This document shows, one piece after another, positions 52,186 through 61,523 of a DNA stretch of 64,000 bases. The notes beneath the pieces are model-generated. The model was given only the letters and a program-made list of their open reading frames with translations, was not told the DNA's origin and did not search any database. Within the stretch, counting starts at the first letter, position 1. Every line of letters begins with the position of its first letter. The stretch is from Pseudomonadota bacterium (GTDB lineage Bacteria > Myxococcota_A > Polyangia > Polyangiales > Polyangiaceae): the NCBI GenBank assembly GCA_023398955.1, contig JAEWRL010000174.1, forward strand, positions 45,588 to 109,587. The letters are read 5' to 3'. A program made the translations under genes and the position numbers.

Positions 52186-54993
52186 TCATGGAAGCACGGC
52201 TGGATCACGAGGAAGTCCAGCGTCGCAGCTCAAGACAACGTCTGGCTCGACGAGCAAGGTGCCAGCGATGATGGTCCCGCTGAAATCCTGAGCGACCTTC
52301 GTTGTCGCCGCTGGCGCGACCACCGTACCGAAGAAGGGCGCTTCGAAGCTGGCAAGCCCATTCCCGAGAAACGCCACTGTCGTCGGCGCCAAGACCTCTC
52401 CGCGCAGTGTCCACTCGTCGCTGACGACGAATGTCACTGCGCCCTCCGGGACGACCGTAGCCTGCGGCTCCACGATGAAGCTACGGGTGGAGTAGGTCCC
52501 GGGAAGCAGCGTCAGGACGGCCCGCGACTTCACGTGGATCCGATCGAAGGTCCCCGGCGAGGCGGTAGCCGTCGTGTCGGGCTCGAGGTGAATGACGGAG
52601 CTGGACGGAGGGACCGCGAGCCCGAGCTGACCGTAGCTGGGCGCATAACCAATGGCAGCGTTCTCGCTCGACATGCCCAAGACGGATGCCCCTTGCTGCA
52701 GGTCGATCGTCCCGCCCACCTGCACATCGCCGTGAACGACGGAGTAGCTCCTCAGGAACGCCCCCGCCGTGGCAGCCAAGTGCCCCGTCTCGGCGTTGGC
52801 GCCGATCTCGATGCTTCCACCGGAAGTAGCCGACGCAAAGGTCGGGCCCGCCGCCGACTCCAGTACGGCACGATCCCGCACATCAAGCCTCTGCAGCGCA
52901 TGAATGGCGGCCGCGACCTCGACGTCCTGGATGACCACGGTGCTATTTCCCGAGACGTCCACCGCCGTCCACTCGACAGTGTGAACACCCACGGGGAGCG
53001 ACACCGAACCCGAAGAGACGTCGACAGGAACCGCGAGAACCGGATTGGTGCTCGCAATGACGTTCCCGGTGAGCGTCACGGGAGAGCAAGTATCCCCAAC
53101 CGTGGGCAGGGCGAGCTCGATCGTCGCCTCCTCACAAAGCACGAAGACCTCCATGGGATTCGTTGTGAGTACCGGCGGGGTCGTGTCTCGAACCTCAATG
53201 AGCACCTCGTCGGAATCGGAGTAGATGCCATCATTCACCGTGAGGCCGTAGAGGTGCTCGCCGAGCTCCAAGTCCTGGGCGAGCTCCACCGTCGTCACCC
53301 CCGTGGGAGTCCAGAGGTAGCCCAGGGTGTCACCATCCGGGTCCATCGACGCGGAACCATCGAGCAGGACCGGCGTGGTCGGCCCGGTGCACTCCACGAC
53401 CTGATCCGCTCCGGCGTCCGCGACGGGAGCAAAGCCGTTGATCGTCGTTTGGCCCACCACGGAGCCACCGACCGTCGTCGTGGTTCGGATGCGCGAGCTG
53501 GCGTCAATACCGTCCGGCAGTGGAATCCGCAGGGACACGGAGCTGGAGACCGCGAATTCGGCTGAGCTCCCCTGCTGCGGCAGATACAGCCCTCGCTGGG
53601 CAAACACGGAATCATCCTCGGGCCGGTGGAAGGTGAGAACGAATTCTCCCTCGGTTCGGGGCGACACGTTCTGAAGCCCCGGCCGCCCGTCTAGGAAAGC
53701 CATCGAGCTCACGTGGAAGGGACCCGGGGCCACCACACCCTTGAGCTCCAGGATCCGGGCCATCCCGCCATGACGCGTGCTGCAGTCGAGGTTGATGTCT
53801 CGGAAGTGATCGAGGCAACGCTGGCAGTAGCGCCTGGGCCCCGGCACGAACGAGCTGGACATGATGCAGCGCCCCGCTGGGTCGTTCTCGAGAGGATCTG
53901 CCGTGGGGTCAAGCGCCGAGGCGTTGCCGAAGCAGCAAGTGTTATAGGCGCCGCCACACGCCGTCCCGTCGTTGGCGTACTCGCCAGGCGGCGCGTTGGG
54001 ATTGCGGAGCGACACGTCACAGCAGGTGGTCTGAGTCGGATCACAGTCGAGGTCGCCGCCGAGGAAGTTGATGCTCGTGGCCGAGTTGCACCCGCCACTC
54101 CCTCCTGCTTCGACGGAGCAGTACTCGTCGTCGAGCAAGAGCACGTGCCCGAATTCATGCGCTGCGATGACGTCTGGCCGAGAGCCTCCATCCACGAAGG
54201 TCTCTCCCCAGAAGCGCCCGGAGCGGTCGGTGGCGCCGCGAACATCTCCGTCGAGGTTCTGGTCCGTCAGCCCAGCGAGTGCATCGAAGTCCAGGAGGTT
54301 CACGGGAAGCCCGGCGAGGGTCGCACCCCCGGCAGCCGTCTCGATGGCGTCGAGGCTCGGGCTGAAGGTGCCGGACGGACAGGGGACGTTCACCTGGCTC
54401 GGCGGGATGACCTCGAAACGCACGTTGTCGAGGGCGCAGTCGGCGATCCCGGCGCCTTCGAGAAAGACCTGGCTCTGCAGGTCGACGGCCGCCTGGAACT
54501 CCGCGTCAGTGCCGGCGAAGCAGACGGGCACGAAAAGGAACCGGAACATGCACGAACCCGCGTCTTCGTCGACGCGTCCATCGCCATCGTTGTCGACCCC
54601 GTCACAGAACTCGTCGGCTAGGCCCTGCCCATCACAGTTGTCGTCGCTTCCGTTCGCGACCTCGGAGACCCCGGACCAATCTTGGGGAACGCACACATTC
54701 TCATCGTAGTGCCCGTTGCAGTAGACTTCGCCCGCCGCGAGCGCCGCCAGGTATGTGAATGGATTCAGGGGATCGATGAAGATCAATCCGGACGTCCAAC
54801 AATCGATGAGATTGCTGAGCTCCCCATCCGTGATCTCCTCCCCCACCTGGCAATGAGCTTCGGGGTGAACAGTCCCAAGGTCGCATGACCCCCTCTCTGG
54901 TCGACAGCAAGCTGCGGATGCTGGAAACGACCACGAGAACACTCCGATTGCCGCTAGCGTGCTCAGGACGAGCGTATAATTGGTTTGCTTCAT
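52186..54993 (-). CDS. Secreted multidomain zinc metalloprotease
   Basis: 935 residues from ATG 54993, preceded by AGGAGGG. A signal peptide (cleavage near SFPASA) is followed by the putative metal-binding motif FCDGVDNDGDGRVDED, as in MopE-like proteins. The metalloprotease domain has the zinc site VIAAHEFGHVLLLDDEYC and several cysteines. Then come a PKD-like domain (ADAGADQVVECTGP, DPDGDTLGYLWTP) and an HYR-like domain (VEWTAVDVSGNSTVV). The last 230 residues are repetitive strands (GGSIEIGANAE, GGTIDLQQGA) like a beta-helix or bactofilin-like fold. It probably acts outside the cell on proteins. Confidence 0.85.
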   Translation of the reverse strand: MKQTNYTLVLSTLAAIGVFSWSFPASAACCRPERGSCDLGTVHPEAHCQVGEEITDGELSNLIDCWTSGLIFIDPLNPFTYLAALAAGEVYCNGHYDENVCVPQDWSGVSEVANGSDDNCDGQGLADEFCDGVDNDGDGRVDEDAGSCMFRFLFVPVCFAGTDAEFQAAVDLQSQVFLEGAGIADCALDNVRFEVIPPSQVNVPCPSGTFSPSLDAIETAAGGATLAGLPVNLLDFDALAGLTDQNLDGDVRGATDRSGRFWGETFVDGGSRPDVIAAHEFGHVLLLDDEYCSVEAGGSGGCNSATSINFLGGDLDCDPTQTTCCDVSLRNPNAPPGEYANDGTACGGAYNTCCFGNASALDPTADPLENDPAGRCIMSSSFVPGPRRYCQRCLDHFRDINLDCSTRHGGMARILELKGVVAPGPFHVSSMAFLDGRPGLQNVSPRTEGEFVLTFHRPEDDSVFAQRGLYLPQQGSSAEFAVSSSVSLRIPLPDGIDASSRIRTTTTVGGSVVGQTTINGFAPVADAGADQVVECTGPTTPVLLDGSASMDPDGDTLGYLWTPTGVTTVELAQDLELGEHLYGLTVNDGIYSDSDEVLIEVRDTTPPVLTTNPMEVFVLCEEATIELALPTVGDTCSPVTLTGNVIASTNPVLAVPVDVSSGSVSLPVGVHTVEWTAVDVSGNSTVVIQDVEVAAAIHALQRLDVRDRAVLESAAGPTFASATSGGSIEIGANAETGHLAATAGAFLRSYSVVHGDVQVGGTIDLQQGASVLGMSSENAAIGYAPSYGQLGLAVPPSSSVIHLEPDTTATASPGTFDRIHVKSRAVLTLLPGTYSTRSFIVEPQATVVPEGAVTFVVSDEWTLRGEVLAPTTVAFLGNGLASFEAPFFGTVVAPAATTKVAQDFSGTIIAGTLLVEPDVVLSCDAGLPRDPAVLP

Positions 54994-55274
54994 GAACCCT
55001 CCTGGCGCCCTCGGATCTATCGGACGCAATGATGAACGATCAGTGAACGTGGCGGAGACATAGCCACGGCTCCTTCGCCGATTACGGATCCCGCTGGTCT
55101 CCCTCCGTGGTACCCAGTACTGCTTGAAAGGATCCCTCGAGTCAACCTCCTCGATCAGCTCAGACGAGGAACTCGCCAGTCAGACGCAGGCAAACTGCGC
55201 CCTTATACCGTAACCCCCGGGTCCGCGTACTCAGGGGCAGCGTCGTCGCACGGACCCACACCTCGGGGCGCGTC

Positions 55275-56066
55275 CTAGTCGGCGCCTGGTGCCGGCTCCA
55301 GCTCCTGTAGGTGCTCGAGGAGTCGCTGGGCTTCACGCTGCCGGTACGTGCCGTACTCGCCGCGCGCGAAGGGAGCAAGAGAAGCTCTCGCTTCCTCCCC
55401 TCGCCCCAAGCGAACGAGCGCCATGGAGCGATTGTAGCGAGCTTCGAGGACGAGCTCCGAGGCCGGGTAGAGGCTGAGGTAACGGTCCCAAGCGGCCAGA
55501 GCGGCCGCTGGCCGGCGTTCGACGAAGTGCAGTCTGTGTGCCTCGTCGTAGAGCTCCTGGGCGGACTCCTTCGCCCGCGGGCGGACGGACTGCGGACCGC
55601 TTCCAGCCTTTCGGGAAACGAACCCGGTGTTGCCCTGGGGACCACCAGGGAGGGACTTCGCTTCGGACTCGCCGCCGTCGGGAGAGTCAGGAGAGTCTTG
55701 CGCCCCTCCCTGCCCCACCGATGCGGCAGAGGTGTCGGGTGCCACCGCACGCGGAGGCAGCGAACGCTTGGGAGAGCGGGCGGCGGTAGGGCCCGGCACG
55801 GCGGAGGGCTCGGAGGTTGAGCCACCGAAGGCGAGCGCAAAGAAGCCACGCAGGCGTGGCGCGATCGACTGGGCCGCCCAGGCACTGGTCCCCAGGAGTA
55901 TGGCGGCAAGGGGCACCCAAGCGATGGCTCGCGCGCGTCGCCGTCTCGGGTCCGCACGGCGTTGGACGACCCTGAGCACGGCCGCCTCGGTCTGCTCCGC
56001 TCGAGGCGACTCGCCGTCGTAGCGAGCCTTCAGTGCCGCAATGGCCCTCTCGAGCTCTGAGTCAGC
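55275..56066 (-). CDS. Putative anti-sigma factor / membrane protein with TPR-like tail
   Basis: About 263 residues from GTG 56066, overlapping the sigma-factor stop by 5 nt. An N-terminal cytoplasmic region of about 50 residues precedes one transmembrane helix (AWVPLAAILLGTSAWAA). A Ser/Pro/Gly-rich periplasmic linker and a C-terminal helical domain with TPR-like repeats follow (AAALAAWDRYLSLYPASELV, ARYNRSMALVRLGRGEEARA). The layout and coupling suggest that it binds and holds the ECF sigma factor. No zinc-finger anti-sigma motif is seen, so the role rests on context. Confidence 0.65.
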   Translation of the reverse strand, partial: ADSELERAIAALKARYDGESPRAEQTEAAVLRVVQRRADPRRRRARAIAWVPLAAILLGTSAWAAQSIAPRLRGFFALAFGGSTSEPSAVPGPTAARSPKRSLPPRAVAPDTSAASVGQGGAQDSPDSPDGGESEAKSLPGGPQGNTGFVSRKAGSGPQSVRPRAKESAQELYDEAHRLHFVERRPAAALAAWDRYLSLYPASELVLEARYNRSMALVRLGRGEEARASLAPFARGEYGTYRQREAQRLLEHLQELEPAPGAD

Positions 56067-56670
56067 CACGGGCGTGCTCCCCGTCCAGCATCCGCTGTAG
56101 CCGTGAGCGGGCGGCGCGGACCCGGGCTCGCACCGTCGAATCGTTCGTGCCGAGGATCTCCGCTGCTTCACGAGAGCTCCGTTCCTCGAGCTCGCAGAGA
56201 ACGAAGGCCAGCCGCTGATCCACCGGCAGCCGCTCCATGGCCTTGCTCAGCCGCGTGGCGAGCTGCTCCGAGGCGACGAGCTCCTCTGGGCCACGGGCTT
56301 CAGACGCGGTGAGGAGGGCGAGGCGGGAGAATAGCGCATGGCGACGCGCACGAGCGCGCAGCCGGTGCCGCGCCAAGTTGGCGGCGACGCCCAGGATGAA
56401 GCCGCGCAGCGGGGCCTCTCCGCGATACGAGCGGACACTCCTCACCAACTGAATGAACGTATCCTGAACCAGGTCCTCCGCCGCCGACCTGTCGCCCCCG
56501 AGCAGCCGACATGCGAAGGCCCTGACCTCGCGGTGGTGGCGGCGATAGAGGCAACGGAGAGCCTCGGCGTCTCCATTGGCGAGAGCCGAGGCCAAGTCCG
56601 ACAGCTCCGAATCGGAGTCGATGCTCGAGCTGGAACTCACGCGAGGCCAAGCGTAGCATTCTCGGAGCAT
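56062..56670 (-). CDS. ECF-family RNA polymerase sigma factor
   Basis: 202 residues from ATG 56670 with GAGGGG about 8 nt upstream. Region 2 (LYRRHHREVRAFACRLLGG, AAEDLVQDTFIQLVRSVRSY) and region 4 (LPVDQRLAFVLCELEERSSR, AAEILGTNDSTVRARVRAAR) are clear. It would recruit RNA polymerase to stress or surface promoters and is probably controlled by the downstream membrane protein. Its start is 14 nt after the stop of the LA_2272-repeat surface gene, so the three genes form one transcription unit. Confidence 0.92.
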   Translation of the reverse strand: MLRECYAWPRVSSSSSIDSDSELSDLASALANGDAEALRCLYRRHHREVRAFACRLLGGDRSAAEDLVQDTFIQLVRSVRSYRGEAPLRGFILGVAANLARHRLRARARRHALFSRLALLTASEARGPEELVASEQLATRLSKAMERLPVDQRLAFVLCELEERSSREAAEILGTNDSTVRARVRAARSRLQRMLDGEHARG

Positions 56671-56684
56671 CGGCGAGACCCCTC

Positions 56685-58379
56685 TCAGAGCTGAATGCCG
56701 GCGAAGCCCTCGGGCAGCATCTTGAATTCGGCCTCTGTGTCACCATCCTCGCCGACGGGATAAAGAAGGCGCCCGATTAGCCCAGCGCCCAAAAAGACCG
56801 CGAAATGCTGATGGAAAGAGTAGCGCGGCCCGACACGAAGGTGGAACTGGGAGCGATCCAATCGTCGGGGCACCGCTCCAAAGAACCGACCGGCACCACA
56901 ACACTCCGTGTCGGCGAACAGGTGAGTGCCGCCCGTGTTGATGTCCACCTCGGTGCGCTCGAAGGCGGGTATATTCGCGCCGATCGCCAGGCCTGGCCCC
57001 AGGAGATTGTGGTTCCCAACCTGGTGGCCCGAAAGACTCAACTGGCTGTAGGTGTAGCGCGTGGAGAACTTGAGACCTGCATTGCCGTAGGCTGCCGTGC
57101 TCGTCCAGAATACACCATGCACGCCTCCACTCCGACTGACACTGAAGAGGCCGATCGGTGCTCCCTGCACGTCCTCGGCGACATTCACGAGCCCGATCTG
57201 TGCCCCGCGCACGCGGCGAGCTACGTTGACAAGACCGATCTGGGCACCATCGACGTCACCCGCTACGTTCAGGCCAGCCGCTACCTGTAGCCCCTGCACA
57301 CCCCTGGTTCCGATGTTCGTGAGCAGCGCCCCTTGGATCCCTCGGACCCGCCCACCGACGTAGTTGGGCCCCAGCAGGGCCAACTGGAGACCGTCGAAGG
57401 CCCCCTGATCCAGGTTCGCACCGAAGGTGGCTTGGATGCCACGGGTCGAGGCGCCGCTCAGGTTTGCTGCGCCGCCAACTTGCACTCCCTCGTGCCCACC
57501 TCCGCTCCAGTTCCCGAGCAGACCCACCTGGAGAGCTTGGGCGCGCCCTCCTACCACGCTGCCAAGGCCTCCAAGCTGGATGCCGCGGAGATCGCCGGTG
57601 ACCACACTCCCAAGAACGCCGAGCTCCAACCCAAGCACCTCGCCCGTGACCACGTTGACAAGGCCCAGCTGCCCACCATCCAGGCTGCCCACGCGACCGT
57701 AAACGAGATTGAAGCTGAGATGCGTATGAACGTCCGGCTCCGCCGCATTGGTTGCCAAGGGAAAGAAGGCTGAGGCAACGGCCGTGTGATGCGGGCGCGA
57801 CGGCTGCTGCACACGCGGCGGCTGCAAAGCGTGCGGAGTGTCACTCGGGGCGGGGGCCGGTGGAAGGTTCGGTGAGCTGGCAGCCAGCACAGCGGTGGCC
57901 GTTTCCGAATCCGGAGACGGTTCCGGCCCGAGCAGCTCCGCCGCTTCGTCGCGAGCAAGGTTGCCGCCCAGGGACACGATGAGCCGTTCCAGAGCCGCGG
58001 GATCCTCGGGCGCGACGGCAACCCGCGTCACCGAGCGTCCCCCGACGCTGACGTAGCTGACGGCGAGCTCTCGGCTCTTGGCGACGTAACGCACGGCAAG
58101 TGACGGTGGCTCCGGCCGCGCCTCGTCTCCAGCGCTCAGATAGACCCGCTGCTTCAGCTCGCGCGCCAGAGCGCCCAGGAGCTCGGCGATTGCCAGACGC
58201 TGCGCGTCACCAAAGAGACAGAGAGCGGTACCCTCCGCCTCGCTCCGCGCTGGGGTCACGGCAGCTGCCATCCCAGTATCGCGCACAGGTGCTCCTGCGC
58301 TCCCGGAGGCGGCAGGCTGCGCCATCGCCGGGATGGCAAGCGCGACGACCAACGCAAGGACTCTCTCCACCAGATTCAT
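56685..58379 (-). CDS. LA_2272 surface-repeat protein
   Basis: 564 residues with a signal peptide (LALVVALAIPAMAQ). After an N-terminal domain (AELLGALARELKQRVYLSAG) and a Pro/Ser linker comes a series of repeats of the form G.QIGLVNVA..V.GAQIGL (for example GDVDGAQIGLVNVARRVRG), the LA_2272-type surface repeat, and a C-terminal beta-barrel-like region (YSQLSLSGHQVGNHNLLGP). It probably sits at the outer membrane. It is the first gene of an operon with the ECF sigma and membrane-protein genes, which may link its expression to envelope state (inference). Confidence 0.8.
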   Translation of the reverse strand: MNLVERVLALVVALAIPAMAQPAASGSAGAPVRDTGMAAAVTPARSEAEGTALCLFGDAQRLAIAELLGALARELKQRVYLSAGDEARPEPPSLAVRYVAKSRELAVSYVSVGGRSVTRVAVAPEDPAALERLIVSLGGNLARDEAAELLGPEPSPDSETATAVLAASSPNLPPAPAPSDTPHALQPPRVQQPSRPHHTAVASAFFPLATNAAEPDVHTHLSFNLVYGRVGSLDGGQLGLVNVVTGEVLGLELGVLGSVVTGDLRGIQLGGLGSVVGGRAQALQVGLLGNWSGGGHEGVQVGGAANLSGASTRGIQATFGANLDQGAFDGLQLALLGPNYVGGRVRGIQGALLTNIGTRGVQGLQVAAGLNVAGDVDGAQIGLVNVARRVRGAQIGLVNVAEDVQGAPIGLFSVSRSGGVHGVFWTSTAAYGNAGLKFSTRYTYSQLSLSGHQVGNHNLLGPGLAIGANIPAFERTEVDINTGGTHLFADTECCGAGRFFGAVPRRLDRSQFHLRVGPRYSFHQHFAVFLGAGLIGRLLYPVGEDGDTEAEFKMLPEGFAGIQL

Positions 58380-58488
58380 TCAGCGCAGGTTCCCCCTGAA
58401 GCGCTAGCTGGTGAAACAAAGCGCGAGCTCGCTCAAGAACGGCGGGCCGTTCCTGGGAGAGCTCACACCCCGCTGACAGCAACCGCCC

Positions 58489-61077
58489 TCAGCAGCCGCC
58501 GGGGAAGAGGTGCGCGGCGAGGAGCAGGTAGATGGGACGTAGGGTGCCCGGGAAGTAACTATCGTCGTCGACCGAGGTCGTCAGCCAGGCGTCCGTGTAC
58601 TCCTGAGCCTTGGTGCTGCTCAGGGGTAGCCCACTCAGCGCCAAGCCCCCGCGGTAGTTGCTGTTCGGCGTGAATGAGCGGGCGATGCCCCCGTTGGCAT
58701 CGACGTAGCTCGAGACGTTACCCAGGAAGGTGATGGCACGCTCATCGCCATTCCAGACGTAGTCCGTCGCGACGCGCCAAGGCGTTCGGGAAGCGTCAGG
58801 ACCGTACTGTCCTCGGTCGCCAGTCTGCGGGTTGCCGTCTGCGTCGCTCCAATCGGGGACGAGACCGCTCATCCTCGACTGCAGGGTCGCGAGCAGCGTG
58901 TAGCCGGAGTCGGCGAGGCTGCCCCACGTAGAATCCCCCGTGAGCGCCTGAAAGACCTTGTAGTAGCCGGGGGCGACGTAAGAGGGATTCGTCTCGCTGC
59001 AACCGCCGAAGTTGTCCCCGGGCTTGAGCACCGGCCCGTTCGCGCACGAGGTGACCTCGCTGTTCTTGATGGCAGTGATGAGCTCGCGGGCCTCGCTCTC
59101 GTAGGTCCCGCCCCACCTGCAGCTCGCCTGGATCAGGGCCATCGCGGCGTCGAGCTCGCCGTCCGTCGCCGAACCCTCGCTCGTCGCGCTGCCGCAGGCG
59201 TTCGTCTGCCACTTCATGACCCCATTGCCGTTCTTGTGGCGCTCGAAGTACGCCCACAGCTTGTCGAACGCGGCGCGGTCGTCATAGCCGACAGCCAGCA
59301 GCATGCCGTAGGCGACGCCCTCAGAGATACAGTCCCCTTCGTCGCGGGGCACGCAGGCCGTGCCGTCGTTGCAGTCCAGGAAGTGCCGCGACTTCCAGGT
59401 CTCGTACTCCGCGCTCAGCATCGCCTCGTCGATCGTCCGCGCGCCGTTGTAGCCCGAGGCAGCCGGCTGCGCCTCCACCGGAAGCTCCGCGCTCGTGAGC
59501 GGGACGAACTCCTCGACGCACACGTCGAAGGGCCCGGGTTCGTCACCGGCCAGGTAGAGCTGCACCGTGTACAGGGAGCTATCCACCTCCAGCCCCGCGT
59601 CGGAGACCTCCCAACTCGTGGGCACCTGGGCCCAATCGACGCGGTAGTTCGTCGTCGTGTTCAGCCTCGCGACGAGGAACGGCTGATTGCCCTCTTGTGG
59701 CTCGTTGATGACGAACTGGATGCGGGCCGCGCCCGGCGTTGTGCCGCTGAGCCCGATCTGGAACCCAGCCAGGTCTCCGAGCGCGAAGGCCTCCCGCGCC
59801 CCGCCACCGACGGCCTTGTTCAGATCGAAGGCGATACCAGCGCCCCAGTCATCCTCGGCGCCCGAGAACTCCCCGGAGACGCAGTACTTGCCCTCCGTGT
59901 AGGGATTGCCGCTCTGGTCGGTCGAGTTGCCGTCGCCGATGGCGTACACCGGCCCCTCGATGCCAAAGTCATTGTTCTCCCCCAACATGTAGCCGTCGGA
60001 GTTGATGAAGGGGCCGTCGTCCACGACGGGGCCACCGTTTGGATCGTAGATGGGCTCGAACTCGGAGATGCAGAGATCGATGGGGCCAGCCGCCTCCGCA
60101 CCAGGGACGAGCACCTGCAGCGCATAGAGGACGCCGTTATCGACGCGCTCCCCGGCGTTGTCCACGCCCCAATCGAGGGGCACCTGGGCCTCGGCGATCG
60201 AGTAAACGACGGATTCACCGATCGTCGCGACGACGAAGGGCACCACGTCGTTTTCCATGTTGTTGACGAAGTTCACGCGCGGCGGCGCGGGGACCTCGCC
60301 GACGAGGGTCATGCGGAAGCCGGTGATCTTACCCTCGAACTCATAGGGCAGCTTCTCGTCGCCCACGTAGTTGAGATCCAACCCGAGACCAGCGCCCCAA
60401 TGCGCGGCATGATCCCCGTCACCCGGGGCGCTCCCGGTGATGCAGTACATCCCCTCGCGATAGGGGTTGCCCTCTTGGTCCGAGGTTACGCCATCCCCGT
60501 ACGCATACCAGTTCCCCTGGATCCCGAAGGGGTTGCCAGTGGCAGCAACGCGCCCGTCTTCGTTGATGAAGCCAGCAGGATCCGATCCGCCGCCGGCACC
60601 ACCGGTCGTCCCTGACGGGCTGCCTCCCACGCTGGAGGTCGCGCCCGTCCCGGTGGATGCGCCAGCACCCATCGTCCCGCCCGCCCCACTGGCCGCGCCA
60701 GCGCCCACGGAGCCCCCTGTCCCGCTGCTCGCGCCTGCTCCCATCTCACCCCCCACGCCCGTCGTCGCACCACCACCCATGGCGCCGCCCGCGCCGGTGC
60801 TGGCTCCCGCTGCAACGGCTCCGCCCGCATTGGTGAGGCCGCCCCCTGTACCGTCGTTCACACCCCCGACGGTACCGCCGGAACCCACACCATTCCCGAA
60901 ACCTCCCGTATCTGCATTGCCGACAGCCCCCGTGCCCAGGACACCGCCACTTCCAGGACCGGAGCCGCCAGTCCCGTCGTCGTCACTGGACGAGGTGCAA
61001 CCAAGAGCACCGCCGAAAGCAAACCCAACGGCGGCAGTAATGAGAGAGAAGCGAAATCGTGAAGGGAAGTGTGCCAT
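58489..61077 (-). CDS. GH8 glycoside hydrolase lipoprotein with duplicated N-terminal domains
   Basis: 862 residues. The signal ends in lipobox GALGC and a Gly/Ala/Thr-rich linker of about 135 residues follows. Two related domains come next, each starting FIN.DG..LG..N.FGI.G and ending with an I-C-I-SEF or V-C-V-EEF strand, probably carbohydrate-binding. The C-terminal catalytic domain is GH8: the acid Glu in CISEGVAYGMLLAVG and the Asp in SATDGELDAAMALI. It should cleave beta-1,4-glucan, xylan or chitosan at the cell surface. It is divergent from the lipoprotein gene at 61524. Confidence 0.88.
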   Translation of the reverse strand: MAHFPSRFRFSLITAAVGFAFGGALGCTSSSDDDGTGGSGPGSGGVLGTGAVGNADTGGFGNGVGSGGTVGGVNDGTGGGLTNAGGAVAAGASTGAGGAMGGGATTGVGGEMGAGASSGTGGSVGAGAASGAGGTMGAGASTGTGATSSVGGSPSGTTGGAGGGSDPAGFINEDGRVAATGNPFGIQGNWYAYGDGVTSDQEGNPYREGMYCITGSAPGDGDHAAHWGAGLGLDLNYVGDEKLPYEFEGKITGFRMTLVGEVPAPPRVNFVNNMENDVVPFVVATIGESVVYSIAEAQVPLDWGVDNAGERVDNGVLYALQVLVPGAEAAGPIDLCISEFEPIYDPNGGPVVDDGPFINSDGYMLGENNDFGIEGPVYAIGDGNSTDQSGNPYTEGKYCVSGEFSGAEDDWGAGIAFDLNKAVGGGAREAFALGDLAGFQIGLSGTTPGAARIQFVINEPQEGNQPFLVARLNTTTNYRVDWAQVPTSWEVSDAGLEVDSSLYTVQLYLAGDEPGPFDVCVEEFVPLTSAELPVEAQPAASGYNGARTIDEAMLSAEYETWKSRHFLDCNDGTACVPRDEGDCISEGVAYGMLLAVGYDDRAAFDKLWAYFERHKNGNGVMKWQTNACGSATSEGSATDGELDAAMALIQASCRWGGTYESEARELITAIKNSEVTSCANGPVLKPGDNFGGCSETNPSYVAPGYYKVFQALTGDSTWGSLADSGYTLLATLQSRMSGLVPDWSDADGNPQTGDRGQYGPDASRTPWRVATDYVWNGDERAITFLGNVSSYVDANGGIARSFTPNSNYRGGLALSGLPLSSTKAQEYTDAWLTTSVDDDSYFPGTLRPIYLLLAAHLFPGGC

Positions 61078-61523
61078 CGTAGCCGTCCGATTCGACCTAG
61101 TGAGCGCCCCTCACACAGCCGCTGTGCAATGCGGCATGCGAAGCGCCCGAAGCGTGAAGCATGGCTCAGCCTAGCGCGGCACTCCATCCCGTGCTGTCCG
61201 AAGAGTCCCCCAAAGGCGGCCAGCGATACGTGCAAAGCTCTGCTGCGCCTGGAGATTCACCGTATTCACCCACGGACTTCGCATAAGTCGCCACGCCGGA
61301 AGCAAGGCGAGCGCATGCGCTCAGCGGGCGCTCCTTGCACCACGTCGCCCGCCGTGCTCCGTCCGACGCTATCCGACGCGCGTCGCCGCCTTCGCGAAGG
61401 CGCTCTGAGTCCGAAAAGCACAGACGGCCATGAAACACGCAGCGGGCAACACTGGCAGGTCGCCGGATGAGTCCCACGTGCTAGGCCACTACCATGGAGG
61501 CTGGTCCCCACAGTGCTTCGAGT
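61078..61523. other. Intergenic region between divergent genes
   Basis: 446 nt holding the promoters of the GH8 gene (minus) and the AMIN-like lipoprotein gene (plus). No clear sigma-70 or sigma-54 consensus stands out. Short open frames on both strands overlap each other and lack ribosome sites, so I call no gene. Confidence 0.55.

Noticed and set aside
52177..53565. 462-codon plus-strand frame opposite the secreted protease
   Set aside because: Very Arg/His/Asp-rich, no domain; the PKD and HYR domains of the protease are read on the other strand.
59236..60615. 459-codon plus-strand frame opposite the GH8 gene
   Set aside because: GH8 catalytic motifs and duplicated domains are on the minus strand. 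The plus frame is low in hydrophobic core pattern.
61320..61365. GG-N10-GC spacing on the minus strand ahead of the GH8 gene
   Set aside because: Only the GG and GC dinucleotides match a sigma-54 site; the remaining consensus bases do not, which is expected by chance in GC-rich DNA.
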